Both the position numbers and the translations under genes were made by a program. Shown one piece after another: positions 24,958 through 35,679 of a stretch of 64,000 nt of DNA (its first letter is position 1; each line of letters starts with the position of its first letter). The notes beneath the pieces were generated by a model. That model was not told the origin of the DNA. It was given only the letters and a program-made list of their open reading frames with translations, and searched no databases. Source of the DNA: Massilibacteroides sp. Lineage in GTDB: Bacteria; Bacteroidota; Bacteroidia; Bacteroidales; Tannerellaceae. The stretch spans positions 1-64,000 of the forward strand of contig NZ_JAQWCQ010000004.1 of NCBI RefSeq assembly GCF_028705895.1. The letters run 5' to 3'.

Positions 24958-26100
24958 TTATTTGAATTTAATAATTCTTACAACCGGATTGTCATCTTCT
25001 TTAAGTGCCCTTAATGCTTTTAATGGATCACTTTTTTCATTCGCTTTTTTTATTAGCGAGGGTTGTATCAGTTCGGCAAACTTGTTTTTCCCTATTGCAG
25101 GGGATGAGTTTGGTCCCCATTTTCCTCTAAATGATTCTGCATCTATAAATGTTACTTTATTGATTTCTCCAGTTTTAAAATCATATATATAGTATGGAAT
25201 CTTTCCACTTTTTAAATTAAAATCTAAAAGAATCGTACCAAGGAGGATAAATTTATCTGTTGTTAAAAAGGTTGCCCATATATTCCTGGGTTCGGATGTA
25301 TGAACCGATGGCTTACGGGTTAATATAGGGGTAATTTTCTTGTCCTGAGTTAGCATACACAAAGTGTCTGATGAAATATCTGCAAGCATAAAATCCTGAC
25401 CGTAATATATGCTGGAGGGATAACTCATTATAATACCTCTTTCATTTTTTCCTTCTTTTTTAAGAATACGGGATGAATACCTTTTAGACAAATGAATATC
25501 CAAAACGGAAATCAGACTTCCATCTTTTTTTGATATGAGACGGTAGGGCTCTTTTTTCGTCTTATGTTCAAGTCCTGTATCTATTATTACGTTGTCATAT
25601 ATAAGTAGTGCTTCATCATCGAAATTGTAAACCGTTGATTCATTTTGCAGAGTATTAATTTTCAACGTTCGTTTGTATTCTCCTATCAGCGAATAAACCT
25701 GAATGGACTGATTGTAGACAAATATTTCCTTCTTTTTATCATCAAAAACCAAACCTCTGATCCATGCGTATTCCTGACCGCTATTCCCCTTGTGATTGAA
25801 ATGAGCAAGTGTTTTTCCCGTGTGATTAAAAATAAATATATCTCCCCGTATAGGTTCATAGATTATAATATATTTGTCGGAAACAGCGGAAAGTACAGCG
25901 TTTTCACTTAAAAGAACATCGTCGGTCGTTTCTAATGGAATATATTTTGTATCAGCAATGTCTTGAAGACGTATTTCCTTTTTGGGATAGTTTTTTGAAA
26001 AGTCAAGAATTGGCAAGTCTCCTGTACTTGACTGGGAATATATTACCTGACTATCTATTACAAAAAAAGATATCAGTAAAATAAAATAATTGATCTTCAT
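24958..26100 (-). CDS. 6-bladed beta-propeller protein
   Basis: A 380-residue protein with a signal peptide (cleavage near residue 22, no lipobox Cys) and the family pattern: LQDIADTKYIPLETTDDVLLSEN, then FNHTGKTLAHFNHKGNSGQEYAWIRG and VYNQSIQVYSLIGEYKRTL. The C-terminus is LKEDDNPVVRIIKFK. It is the intact member closest to the radical-SAM remnant, which starts 7 nt downstream. Such propellers often accompany radical-SAM peptide systems in Bacteroidales, which may be their origin here; that link is inferred. Function unknown. Confidence 0.85.
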   Translation of the reverse strand: MKINYFILLISFFVIDSQVIYSQSSTGDLPILDFSKNYPKKEIRLQDIADTKYIPLETTDDVLLSENAVLSAVSDKYIIIYEPIRGDIFIFNHTGKTLAHFNHKGNSGQEYAWIRGLVFDDKKKEIFVYNQSIQVYSLIGEYKRTLKINTLQNESTVYNFDDEALLIYDNVIIDTGLEHKTKKEPYRLISKKDGSLISVLDIHLSKRYSSRILKKEGKNERGIIMSYPSSIYYGQDFMLADISSDTLCMLTQDKKITPILTRKPSVHTSEPRNIWATFLTTDKFILLGTILLDFNLKSGKIPYYIYDFKTGEINKVTFIDAESFRGKWGPNSSPAIGKNKFAELIQPSLIKKANEKSDPLKALRALKEDDNPVVRIIKFK

Positions 26101-26322
26101 AATTTTTTATTTAATCAATAATAAGAAAAAGACTATCTCAGAATGAACGATAACACTTATTTATCATCGTAGACTTTACTTATCATTTATGTAAGATATC
26201 ATAGATGATGCAAGTCTATTATGCTATTTTGAGAAAATACCAATAAACGAATTATTTAACAAACCCAATTTTAATGTAGCGTCTGATGATGAACAACTCA
26301 ACCTATTTCGAGATGTATAATC

Positions 26323-26421
26323 TTATGGAATAATCTCTGACTGCGGATCAACATATATTTCATCAATAATAGTATTGTTGTTTTCATCAATAATCAACAC
26401 TGTTAGAGATGAAAAAGACCG
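26323..26421 (-). pseudogene. DUF3244 protein remnant, central/C-terminal part
   Basis: The minus-strand frame reads RSFSSLTVLIIDENNNTIID and then EIYVDPQSEIIP before TAA at 26325-26323. The sequence fits the second half of a DUF3244 domain and would follow plausibly on the N-terminal remnant at 22681-22839. It begins exactly at the left edge of the 135-nt repeat, so it is joined to the start of a TPR gene in another frame. This is a recombination scar rather than a gene. Confidence 0.45.
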
Positions 26422-26555
26422 CCTGACAATAGTATTAGAGTATATCGATTGAGTGTTCTTTTCATCGAATTCGTTATTCATTGATTCTCAAATGCAAGAT
26501 AGCATTTTATTGTGACTCCATTTGCTTTTTATCAATAAATTTCAAAAACTTTTTC
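26421..26555. repeat. 135-nt direct repeat, copy 2
   Basis: Copy of 24367-24501 (three substitutions). It holds an ATG at 26465 that opens the same MKRTLNRYTLILLSG start as the truncated TPR gene, but after the repeat edge the frame reads GLFHL and stops (26403). This is therefore a second, dead TPR gene start. Confidence 0.93.
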
Positions 26556-27043
26556 TGTTTGGAGTGCGGGATAATGTATCATAAATATGGGCATGGGATT
26601 GTTCTATTTTCAGATTTTATTTTGACAAATAGTTATTTTATTTGCCTTTTTGCTTACACGTAAAAATCGCTTATCTTCTTTTTTTATATCTTTAGTGTTG
26701 TTTTAAACCAAAAAATATTGGATAAAGACCAAAAAAGCCCATTTTTTGCGGTCAACTAAAAGGTTATTTTTTGAAAAATATCCTTTATTTTCAAAAATTG
26801 AATAGTATCTTTTTTTTTATGGATACTATTGATTTTTTTCATTGGCTTTTTTCGTCTAATTTCGGCAATCCGGAAAAATAGACATGCTGTGTCACGTGTT
26901 TTAAGCCTGGTTTTTTAGTGTTTGTTTTTGGGGTATGTATTTTGTCATTCCAGTTAAGAAAACGCTCCGGAATAGCTCTGTTGAGGTTGGTGTTAATTTG
27001 TTTGGAAATAGTGGGATTTGCTATTATTTTGTTTTTTTTATTT
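26556..27043. other. Gene-free interval downstream of the kinase gene
   Basis: A very AT-rich interval with no convincing frame; the frames that can be drawn are shadows or low-complexity. It contains a perfect inverted repeat AATAGTATC (26801-26809) and GATACTATT (26822-26830), described separately, and weak A/T hairpins around 26728-26755. Confidence 0.5.
26801..26830. promoter_or_regulatory. Inverted repeat similar to the one upstream of the efflux operon
   Basis: AATAGTATC and GATACTATT are perfect 9-nt inverted arms around a 12-nt T-rich spacer. The arms differ by one base per arm from AATAGTGTC/GACACTATT at 56462-56488. It may be a binding site for a dimeric regulator, or a weak terminator (T-rich sequence follows on the plus strand). 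No sigma-54 promoter was found nearby. Confidence 0.4.
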
Positions 27044-28360
27044 TCAGGGGAATGTGAGCGTGAAACAGGTAATGCCTGACTGAATATCCGACTTGACAAC
27101 AATACTTCCGCCTGATAAACGCATGATTTGACGGGATACGGAAAGGCCGATACCGTTCCCTTTTTCTTTTGTAGAGAAGAACGGAACAAAAATATGCTCC
27201 ATTACATCTGTCGGGATAGCCGGCCCGTTATTCATAATCTCTATGATAACGGCTTCTTCTTTGTTTGTGTAGGCTTTGATGATGATTAATCCGTCTTCTT
27301 GTTTTGTGCCGATTGCTTCTAATCCGTTTTTCAGAAGATTGAGTACCACCTGACTAACCAGATTTTCGTCAGCGTAAACAATCAAGTCTTCTTGCGGGAT
27401 CTCGATCTCTATTTTTATGTTTGAATAGTTTTTCTGATGCAAAGCCAATTGTCGCATACGTTCAGCAAAAGGAGCTACATAGAATAGGGTCGGGGTGGGG
27501 GTTGGTAAATGTGTGAATTTTCTGTAGGACTCAACGAAAGACATCAGGCTTTTCCCCGTTGAATTGATCACTTGTAATCCATCTCTAATTTCAGGACAAG
27601 CTTCCCCTTGTGTGGAAAGAAGAGTTTCGCTTAATGAAGTAATCGGGGTGATCGAGTTCATTATCTCATGTGTTAATACGCGGGTCAGACGCATCCATGA
27701 GTCGATCTCTTTTTCATCCAGTTCTTTGTTGATGTCATTGATCGCAATAATACGCATATTCACGGATTGCAGTTCTATGCCCGATACCTGAATTAGTAAA
27801 TTCATTGTGCCCCGTTCATTCGAGAAACTAATCTGTTCTTTTGCTCCGGGATGGATTTTAGAAATAACTTCTTCCAATGAGGGGTCAATCCGGGATAGCT
27901 GTTTTACGTGAGTGAAAACAGACATTCCAAGAAGTTTCATAGCCTCCCTGTTTGTCTGAAAAACATATCCGTTTTCATCGATAACAATAATGCCTGTATT
28001 AACGGAGTTAATAATCAACTCATAGTATTTCTCTTTTTGAATTACTTCTGCTTTAGCCTGAAATAAAATTTTATTGATCCGGTTCAATGAGTTGTTGACC
28101 ATTTCGTCCGGATAGGATATACCCTGTTCTGCAAAGTTAAATGCTTGATCTCCATTGTCTATGGCGTCAAACATAAACGCTACTTTCTGGGCATTGCGTT
28201 TATAAAGTTTTAGGATTAAGAGAAAGATAAGAATCCAGAAGAAAACAGTAACACCTAAGAATACCCATTCTTTCTGAATGGCCAGATATGTACTCACAAT
28301 TGATAATAACGTGAGAGTAATCAGACTGATGGATAATCTTTTCTGTAATAGATCTAACAT
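27044..28360 (-). CDS. NtrY-like sensor histidine kinase
   Basis: A 438-residue membrane kinase. Two transmembrane segments (about 9-28 and 33-52) leave almost no periplasmic loop, so it probably senses a membrane or cytoplasmic signal. A PAS domain follows (YYELIINSVNTGIIVIDENGYVFQTNREAMKLLG, about 112-145). The phospho-acceptor is His231 in LTHEIMNSITPI, and the ATPase boxes are YADENLVSQVVLNLLKNGLEAI, then MNNGPAI and STKEKGNGIGLSVSRQIM. It lies 9 nt downstream of the NtrC-type regulator gene and forms a two-component pair with it. Confidence 0.93.
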   Translation of the reverse strand: MLDLLQKRLSISLITLTLLSIVSTYLAIQKEWVFLGVTVFFWILIFLLILKLYKRNAQKVAFMFDAIDNGDQAFNFAEQGISYPDEMVNNSLNRINKILFQAKAEVIQKEKYYELIINSVNTGIIVIDENGYVFQTNREAMKLLGMSVFTHVKQLSRIDPSLEEVISKIHPGAKEQISFSNERGTMNLLIQVSGIELQSVNMRIIAINDINKELDEKEIDSWMRLTRVLTHEIMNSITPITSLSETLLSTQGEACPEIRDGLQVINSTGKSLMSFVESYRKFTHLPTPTPTLFYVAPFAERMRQLALHQKNYSNIKIEIEIPQEDLIVYADENLVSQVVLNLLKNGLEAIGTKQEDGLIIIKAYTNKEEAVIIEIMNNGPAIPTDVMEHIFVPFFSTKEKGNGIGLSVSRQIMRLSGGSIVVKSDIQSGITCFTLTFP

Positions 28361-28369
28361 TTTGCTCTC

Positions 28370-29716
28370 TTAAAGTTCGTATCTCTTTATTTTATTGTAA
28401 AGCGTTTGCCGTGAAATACCTAACTGTTGGGCAACTAATGACATATTCCCGTCGAACTTATCAATGGATTCTTTGATCATTTTATACTCCATCTCTTCTA
28501 ATGTCGTTATTTCTTTTTCTACTTTGCCCTTTCCCTTATTCAGGTCAATAGCAACACGATCTAATTCTCTCCCATCATTAATAATGACTGCTTTCTCGAT
28601 CGCATGTTCCAACTCACGGATATTTCCGTACCATGGATGTTGTTTTAGACTTTCCTTTGCTTCGTTGGTGAATTGCATTTCCTGCTTTCCGTAGATTGTG
28701 CAATATTGGGATAAGAACACTTCAGCCAATCGGATAATATCCTCCGGACGTTCCCTTAGCGAAGGTATGCGAACATGGATAGTGTTAATACGGTACAATA
28801 AATCCTCCCGAAAATGATTCGCGACAACCATCTCTTCCAAATCCCGGTTTGTTGCACAAATCAGTCGGATGTCCACGGGGACAGGTTTGTTGCTACCCAC
28901 CCGTACAACACTGCGACTCTGAAGCACGGTCAGCAGCTTCGCCTGCAGGTGGTAAGGGAGATTCCCTATTTCATCCAAGAATAAGGTTCCTTCGTTTGCT
29001 GCTTCAAACTTGCCCGGTCGATCCGTATTTGCGTCCGTAAACGCCCCTTTTACGTGACCGAACAATTCACTTTCAAATAAGCTCTCCGTAATAGCTCCCA
29101 TATCGACAGGAATCATGACCTTCCTGTTTCTCTTAGATAAAGCATGTATTTCACGTGCAAGCATTTCTTTTCCGGTTCCATTCTCACCTGTTATCAGGAT
29201 ATTGGCGTCTGTAATTGCGACCTTCTCTATCAGCGCTTTTAATTGCAACATCACTTTGCTTTCTCCCCAGATCATTCCGGAGGAAGCTGCAATATGAGCA
29301 CTGTCCTTGTTTTTTTTCTCTTTTCGATTATCCTCTAAAGCAGCCGCCTTCAACAGGGTTTGTACTAACTTGTCATTATCCCAGGGTTTAACCACAAAAT
29401 CGGCAGCTCCTTCTTTGATACCCTTTACCGCCAGATCAATGTCGGCATAAGCCGTAAAAAGAACAACCGGTAATGCCGGTTTTAGTTTTTTTACTTCCGA
29501 CAACCAGAATAAGCCCTCATTCCCATTATTAACCCCAGCCTTGAAGTTCATATCCAATAAAACCACATCCGGAGTTTCTTTCCGCAATACGGCTTTAATC
29601 TGTTCAGGAGAAGAAATCACAATTGTTTTTTTAAAGACAGACTCCAACAACATTTTCATGGCCGTCAGGATCGCTTTATTATCATCAACTACAAGTATAG
29701 TACCTCGTTTAGACAT
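28370..29716 (-). CDS. NtrC-family sigma-54-dependent response regulator
   Basis: A 448-residue regulator with three parts. The receiver domain has ILVVDDNK and phosphorylation site Asp55 in VVLLDMNF. The AAA+ domain has Walker A GENGTGKE (about 177-184), DEIGNLPYHLQAKLL and the sigma-54 contact loop GAFTDA at 224-229, the usual Bacteroidetes variant of GAFTGA. The C-terminal Fis-type HTH is MSLVAQQLGISRQTLYNKIKRY. It should activate RNA polymerase-sigma54 promoters after phosphorylation by the neighbouring kinase. The frame opens earlier (29755) but the ATG at 29716 gives MSKRGTILVVDD. A candidate target is the operon at 56575 onward. Confidence 0.95.
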   Translation of the reverse strand: MSKRGTILVVDDNKAILTAMKMLLESVFKKTIVISSPEQIKAVLRKETPDVVLLDMNFKAGVNNGNEGLFWLSEVKKLKPALPVVLFTAYADIDLAVKGIKEGAADFVVKPWDNDKLVQTLLKAAALEDNRKEKKNKDSAHIAASSGMIWGESKVMLQLKALIEKVAITDANILITGENGTGKEMLAREIHALSKRNRKVMIPVDMGAITESLFESELFGHVKGAFTDANTDRPGKFEAANEGTLFLDEIGNLPYHLQAKLLTVLQSRSVVRVGSNKPVPVDIRLICATNRDLEEMVVANHFREDLLYRINTIHVRIPSLRERPEDIIRLAEVFLSQYCTIYGKQEMQFTNEAKESLKQHPWYGNIRELEHAIEKAVIINDGRELDRVAIDLNKGKGKVEKEITTLEEMEYKMIKESIDKFDGNMSLVAQQLGISRQTLYNKIKRYEL

Positions 29717-29742
29717 CGTTTTATCTCTATTTCTTGAATGCC

Positions 29743-29750
29743 CAAAGATA
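29743..29750 (-). promoter_or_regulatory. -7 box of the two-component operon
   Basis: TATCTTTG on the minus strand matches TAnnTTTG and lies 27 nt upstream of the response-regulator start. Confidence 0.5.
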
Positions 29751-29824
29751 GTCAAAAGATATTTTTTAGAGTTGTTTAAAAAGACTGTAAATCACATTTA
29801 TAGCAAATCAGCTTGATGACGAAC

Positions 29825-30445
29825 CTAAAATCTCATACTGCTTGGCGTCTTCTTATATTGTTTGACGAAACAACGAGTGAAATATTTGGGGTCATTAAAG
29901 CCCACATGATATGCTATTTCGGCAATGTTTATGTTCTTGCTGCTTTCTAATATCTTTTTGGCTATCCGGAGACGGTACAATAGAATGAATCGTACAGGCG
30001 AGAGGCCGGTTAGAGAAATCAGCTTTTTATAGATTAATGTATAACTTATATTTAACTTTTCTGTTAATTCTCTTACGCCAAATTGAGAATCCGCATAATT
30101 GTTCTCTAATATATCCATTACATCTTGCATGAATTGTTGATCCGTATATCCAACAGCAAGCGAAGCTGATTTAAGATTGTCTTCAATGAATCTTTCTTGG
30201 CGAAAATTAAGGTTTCTCATCATCGCGTCAATATCTACTTTCGGTTTATTCGCCACTTCGTCCGTGTGTGGCGGCTGTTCATCAGCATTAGGGATAGTAG
30301 CCTTCAATGCCTGCATACGTTTTTCTGCGATTTCTTCTTCTCGCAATTTTCGATTGTTTTTTTGCTTTCTGCTATACTGATAGATAATATAAAATATGCA
30401 GCAAGACAAACCGATAAATAATATTAAGTAGAAATTGTCGTTCAT
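29825..30445 (-). CDS. Membrane-anchored AraC-family transcription regulator
   Basis: A 206-residue protein. Residues 5-23 form one transmembrane helix (FYLILFIGLSCCIFYIIYQY), followed by a basic, charged linker and a C-terminal AraC domain (about 105-206) with two helix-turn-helix units. The second is complete: NINIAEIAYHVGFNDPKYFTRCFVKQYKKTPSSMR. The DNA-binding part resembles the C-terminus of hybrid two-component sensors of polysaccharide loci, but the sensor, kinase and receiver parts are absent. It lies next to the esterase and SusC/SusD genes and may regulate them from the membrane. A processing step to release the DNA-binding part is possible but unsupported. Confidence 0.85.
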   Translation of the reverse strand: MNDNFYLILFIGLSCCIFYIIYQYSRKQKNNRKLREEEIAEKRMQALKATIPNADEQPPHTDEVANKPKVDIDAMMRNLNFRQERFIEDNLKSASLAVGYTDQQFMQDVMDILENNYADSQFGVRELTEKLNISYTLIYKKLISLTGLSPVRFILLYRLRIAKKILESSKNINIAEIAYHVGFNDPKYFTRCFVKQYKKTPSSMRF

Positions 30446-30612
30446 CTGTTAATCAATTGACATGAGGCAAATATATCGCAATTGATGCATAAAACAAGGA
30501 TTCGTATAGAGAAAATTGTCAAACTCTCACACTATTTACTGAATGCATAAAAGCCCAACCGGACTCTTTTATGAATCCAATCGGGCAAATCTAATCTATA
30601 AAATCAACAGTA

Positions 30613-30778
30613 TTATTTTCCTATCTTGTTTGCTAATTCCTTTACGGCATTCGCTAAGAAAATATAGGGTGTAGCGGTTGTAATGAATACTCCTGATCAT
30701 TCAACTCTAATTGCTGACCGTAAGAAAATGCACAGCACAATAGGAAAAAGAATAGACAAAGAGGGGAATAATTTTTCA

Positions 30779-30779
<1 letters not shown>
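30613..30779 (-). pseudogene. Internally deleted secreted-protein gene
   Basis: The ATG at 30779 overlaps the esterase stop as TAATG and opens a good signal peptide (LCLFFFLLCCAFSYG) followed by QQLELNDQEY, then a shifted tail and a stop at 30654. In the next frame the downstream sequence reads GVFITTATPYIFLANAVKEL and ANKIGK before TAA at 30615-30613, which looks like a real C-terminus. The simplest explanation is a gene reduced to its first 31 or so and last 27 codons by an internal deletion that also shifted the frame. The original product was probably a secreted enzyme of the locus; the family is not identified. Confidence 0.5.
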
Positions 30780-32379
<1,600 letters not shown>

Positions 32380-35300
32380 ATGAAAAACAACATTAATTTT
32401 AAAAAGTGTATCGGGTTATTATCCCTTCTGATAATGATACCTGTTTGGGTAAATGCCCAAAATATTACCGTGAAAGGAACGATTAAAGATGCCGCTGGGG
32501 AAGTAATTCCCGGTGTAAATGTTTTACAAGTTGGTACTGCTAATGGGGTTGTTTCCGATTTTAACGGTATTTATCAAATGAGTGTTCCCGCTAATGCTAA
32601 ATTGGCTTTCTCTTTTATCGGTTACATCACTCAAACTGTTTCAGTAGCCGGAAAAACTACGTTAGACATTGTGTTGATCGAGGATTCACAAGCTTTGGAA
32701 GAAGTAGTTGTGGTTGGTTATGGTACACAAAGGAAAAGTGATATCTCCGGTTCTGTGGCCTCTGTTGACCGTGAAACCATGATGCGTAAGGCTCCGGTGA
32801 ACATTGCACAAGGTTTGCAAGGTGCTGCTGCCGGTGTGATGGTAACGGCTCAGGACGGTGCTCCGGAAGCTAATGCTGCTATCCGTATTCGTGGTGTTGC
32901 GACCATCAATGGGTCAGCTGATCCTCTTTACGTAGTGGATGGAATACAAGTGGGAACCAATGTTAATTTCCTGAATCCGTCGGATATCGAAAGTATGGAA
33001 ATTTTGAAAGATGCTTCTGCTACTGCTATCTACGGATCAGCCGGTGCCAATGGCGTTATTATGATTACCACAAAACATGGAGCTAAAGGTCACTCTACCG
33101 TGAATCTGACGGCCGACTTTGGTCTCCAAACAATCGCAAGCCGCTTGGATGTAGGTAGTGTGGATGAATATGCCGCAATTATTCGCCAGGCTCACGTTAA
33201 CGATGCTTCAGAGCTTTACAATCAGATATGGAGCTCTCAATACGATGGAAAGCGTAAAGTAATCGATTGGTTAGATCAAATGACTAACCCGGCCTTGCGT
33301 CAGAATTATAACCTTTCTACCTCAGGAGGTAATGACAAGAGTCAGTATAATTTCTCTGTCGGCTATTTGGATAACAAAGGGTTAATTGTAAACTCCCGTT
33401 ACCAACGTATCACAACTCGTGCCAACGTAAAGACGCAGATCAATAAATATCTGGAATTTGGAGGTGATTTAAACTATGTTCATACAGATTCTCACGGTTC
33501 AAATAGTAGTATCGGTAACTTTGGTAATATCTCTTCTTTCCGTGATTTGGAAATACTCTCTCCCACGATGGACTATATTACGTCAGATGGAGCATATGTT
33601 TCTCCGAATGTTGTGAATGCTGATGGTACATATGGTAGTGCCGTTTTGGGTAAGAATGCTAACGAAGGTTTTTTGGATTCATACAATAATATTTATGCAA
33701 CCCAAATGAATAACCGTTCACGTAACCGCAACAACCGTGTTCTGGCAAGTGCTTATTTAAATCTGACATTGTTTAAAGGGTTAACTTTTAAAACCTTGGC
33801 TTCTTATAACTACAATGGAGGGTCGTATAAAAGTTTTGCAGGATCTACCAACAATCAACGGTATAATGAAATTAATGGTAATATGGTGGAAGTTACGTTG
33901 AATAAGATCGATTATACGAACTCTTTTAATTTGAGTAATAACGAGAGTCAGACTCTTTCTCTCCAGAATTATTTTACATATAACTGGAAGAATGATATAC
34001 ACAATGTTACTGCGATGGTCGGTAATGAGGTTTCCCGCTTTTACGGTCAATGGACAAGTGCAGGTGCCAAGAATTTCCCCGGCGATAATATTCGTAAAGT
34101 GACTTTGACCTCCGACGCCAGTACATTAAGTGCTGACGGTGAGTTGAATCTCGAATCACGTGCTATCTCTTACTTTGCGCGTGCGTCTTATACGTTGAAG
34201 GATCGTTATATTGTTACCGGTACTGTACGTCGTGATGGTTCTTCTAATTTCGGTTCTGGTAATCGTTGGGGTACTTTCCCTTCAGCAGCAGCTGCATGGC
34301 GTATCTCTGAAGAAGCTTTCATGGAAGATCAAGATTGGGTATCTAACCTGAAATTACGTCTTGGCTGGGGACAAACGGGTAATTCCGGTGGTGCTACCGA
34401 CTTGTCTGTTTCTGCTCTGACTGCTGCCTCTGTGAAGTATAATTTTTATAATCAAGGAGGAAATATGGGGATAGGTTCTACTCCTTCAGCTACGGGCGGT
34501 ACATACCAGGGTTTAGTGGACACTAACCTGAAATGGGAAACGAATGAACAAACAAACGTGGGAGTTGACCTAGGCTTACTGCAAGGAGATCTGAATATTA
34601 CGGCAGACTATTTTGTCCGTAAAACCAAAGATTTGTTACTCTATCGTCAGGTACGTCCTTCAACCGGTTTCAAACAAGTTTATACGAACTATGGTGAAAT
34701 CGAGAATAAGGGATTCGAAATGAGTATCAGCTATAATAAACGTCTGAATAAGGATTGGAGTATCAATGCAACACTGACGGGTTCTACATTGAAGAACGAA
34801 ATCAAGAAGATGGGTGACCCTGTTTATTATACCAATTCAGATGCAAGTGGTGAGGGTACAGGAGACGGTTCCAATACGGGTGCTGTAGGTGCTGCAGCCG
34901 GTTATCACTGGGGTAATCACTCTGTATCTCAGGAAGGATACGCAGTAGGTGCTTTCTATGGTTATCGTGTGGAAGGTGTCTTTAAGAATCAGGCGGAAGT
35001 GGATGCCGCTAATGCCGCTACTAATGGAAGTAACAGCGGTTATTATCAGAATGATAAAACTCAAGCCGGTGACTTTAAATTCAAAGACTTGGATGGTAAT
35101 GGTTTCATTGATGAAAACGATATGGATGTACTGGGGGATGGTTTTCCTGCACTCAACTATGGTTTGAATTTTGGAGCTACCTATAAAAACTGGGATTTTT
35201 CTCTTTATACTTATGGCGTGTTAGGACAGAAAATTTACTCTTATTCAGCCATGCGTCTGTCTAATGTGTTTACTGCTGATGACCCTACTCCAAACATCTT

Positions 35301-35658
35301 AAAAGAGGCTGCTGCACAAGCTTGGTCACCGGATAATACCAATGGTACGTTACCTCGTCTTTCATTGATGGATGCAAATTACAACATGCGTGCTTCTGAT
35401 GCGTGGGTGAAGAATGGGGATTTCCTGAAGATTAGTAATATTCAGGTGGGATACACTTTGCCCAAATCCTTTGTGGACAAATTGTTGATTCAGAATGTAC
35501 GTGTTTACTTAGCTGTAAACAATTTGTTGACCATTTCTTCCTATAACAAATATGGTGATCCCGAATGCGGTCAAGGTAGTGTACTTGTAACAGGTTTGGA
35601 CACCGGTCGCTATCCATCTCCACGTACTTATTCATTCGGTCTGAATGTACAATTCTAA
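32380..35658 (+). CDS. SusC/RagA-type TonB-dependent outer-membrane transporter
   Basis: A 1092-residue protein. The signal peptide ends near residue 27, followed by a carboxypeptidase-like beta-sandwich (VKGTIKDAAGEVIPGVNVLQVGTANGVVSDFNGIYQM) and the TonB-box region (EEVVVVGYGTQRKSDISGSVASV). The plug domain includes VDGIQV and LKDASATAIYGSAGANGVIMITTK, and a long beta-barrel ends with RTYSFGLNVQF. It imports oligosaccharides with the SusD partner encoded 21 nt downstream. By context (esterase, GH43-CBM6-GH8) the substrate is probably a xylo-oligosaccharide or arabinoxylan fragment; that is inferred. Confidence 0.96.
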   Translation: MKNNINFKKCIGLLSLLIMIPVWVNAQNITVKGTIKDAAGEVIPGVNVLQVGTANGVVSDFNGIYQMSVPANAKLAFSFIGYITQTVSVAGKTTLDIVLIEDSQALEEVVVVGYGTQRKSDISGSVASVDRETMMRKAPVNIAQGLQGAAAGVMVTAQDGAPEANAAIRIRGVATINGSADPLYVVDGIQVGTNVNFLNPSDIESMEILKDASATAIYGSAGANGVIMITTKHGAKGHSTVNLTADFGLQTIASRLDVGSVDEYAAIIRQAHVNDASELYNQIWSSQYDGKRKVIDWLDQMTNPALRQNYNLSTSGGNDKSQYNFSVGYLDNKGLIVNSRYQRITTRANVKTQINKYLEFGGDLNYVHTDSHGSNSSIGNFGNISSFRDLEILSPTMDYITSDGAYVSPNVVNADGTYGSAVLGKNANEGFLDSYNNIYATQMNNRSRNRNNRVLASAYLNLTLFKGLTFKTLASYNYNGGSYKSFAGSTNNQRYNEINGNMVEVTLNKIDYTNSFNLSNNESQTLSLQNYFTYNWKNDIHNVTAMVGNEVSRFYGQWTSAGAKNFPGDNIRKVTLTSDASTLSADGELNLESRAISYFARASYTLKDRYIVTGTVRRDGSSNFGSGNRWGTFPSAAAAWRISEEAFMEDQDWVSNLKLRLGWGQTGNSGGATDLSVSALTAASVKYNFYNQGGNMGIGSTPSATGGTYQGLVDTNLKWETNEQTNVGVDLGLLQGDLNITADYFVRKTKDLLLYRQVRPSTGFKQVYTNYGEIENKGFEMSISYNKRLNKDWSINATLTGSTLKNEIKKMGDPVYYTNSDASGEGTGDGSNTGAVGAAAGYHWGNHSVSQEGYAVGAFYGYRVEGVFKNQAEVDAANAATNGSNSGYYQNDKTQAGDFKFKDLDGNGFIDENDMDVLGDGFPALNYGLNFGATYKNWDFSLYTYGVLGQKIYSYSAMRLSNVFTADDPTPNILKEAAAQAWSPDNTNGTLPRLSLMDANYNMRASDAWVKNGDFLKISNIQVGYTLPKSFVDKLLIQNVRVYLAVNNLLTISSYNKYGDPECGQGSVLVTGLDTGRYPSPRTYSFGLNVQF

Positions 35659-35679
35659 CAATTTAAATGAAAGAATGAT

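Noticed and set aside
26801..26830. Sigma-54 promoter next to the second inverted repeat
   Set aside because: I looked on both strands within about 250 nt for GG-N10-GC with TGGCAC-like context and found none.
26839..27189. 116-codon minus-strand frame past the kinase gene
   Set aside because: Its first third is a shadow of the kinase gene and the rest has no recognisable pattern.
28370..29716. GAFTDA as a broken sigma-54 contact loop
   Set aside because: Asp in place of Gly at this position is common in Bacteroidetes activators, so it is not taken as a defect.
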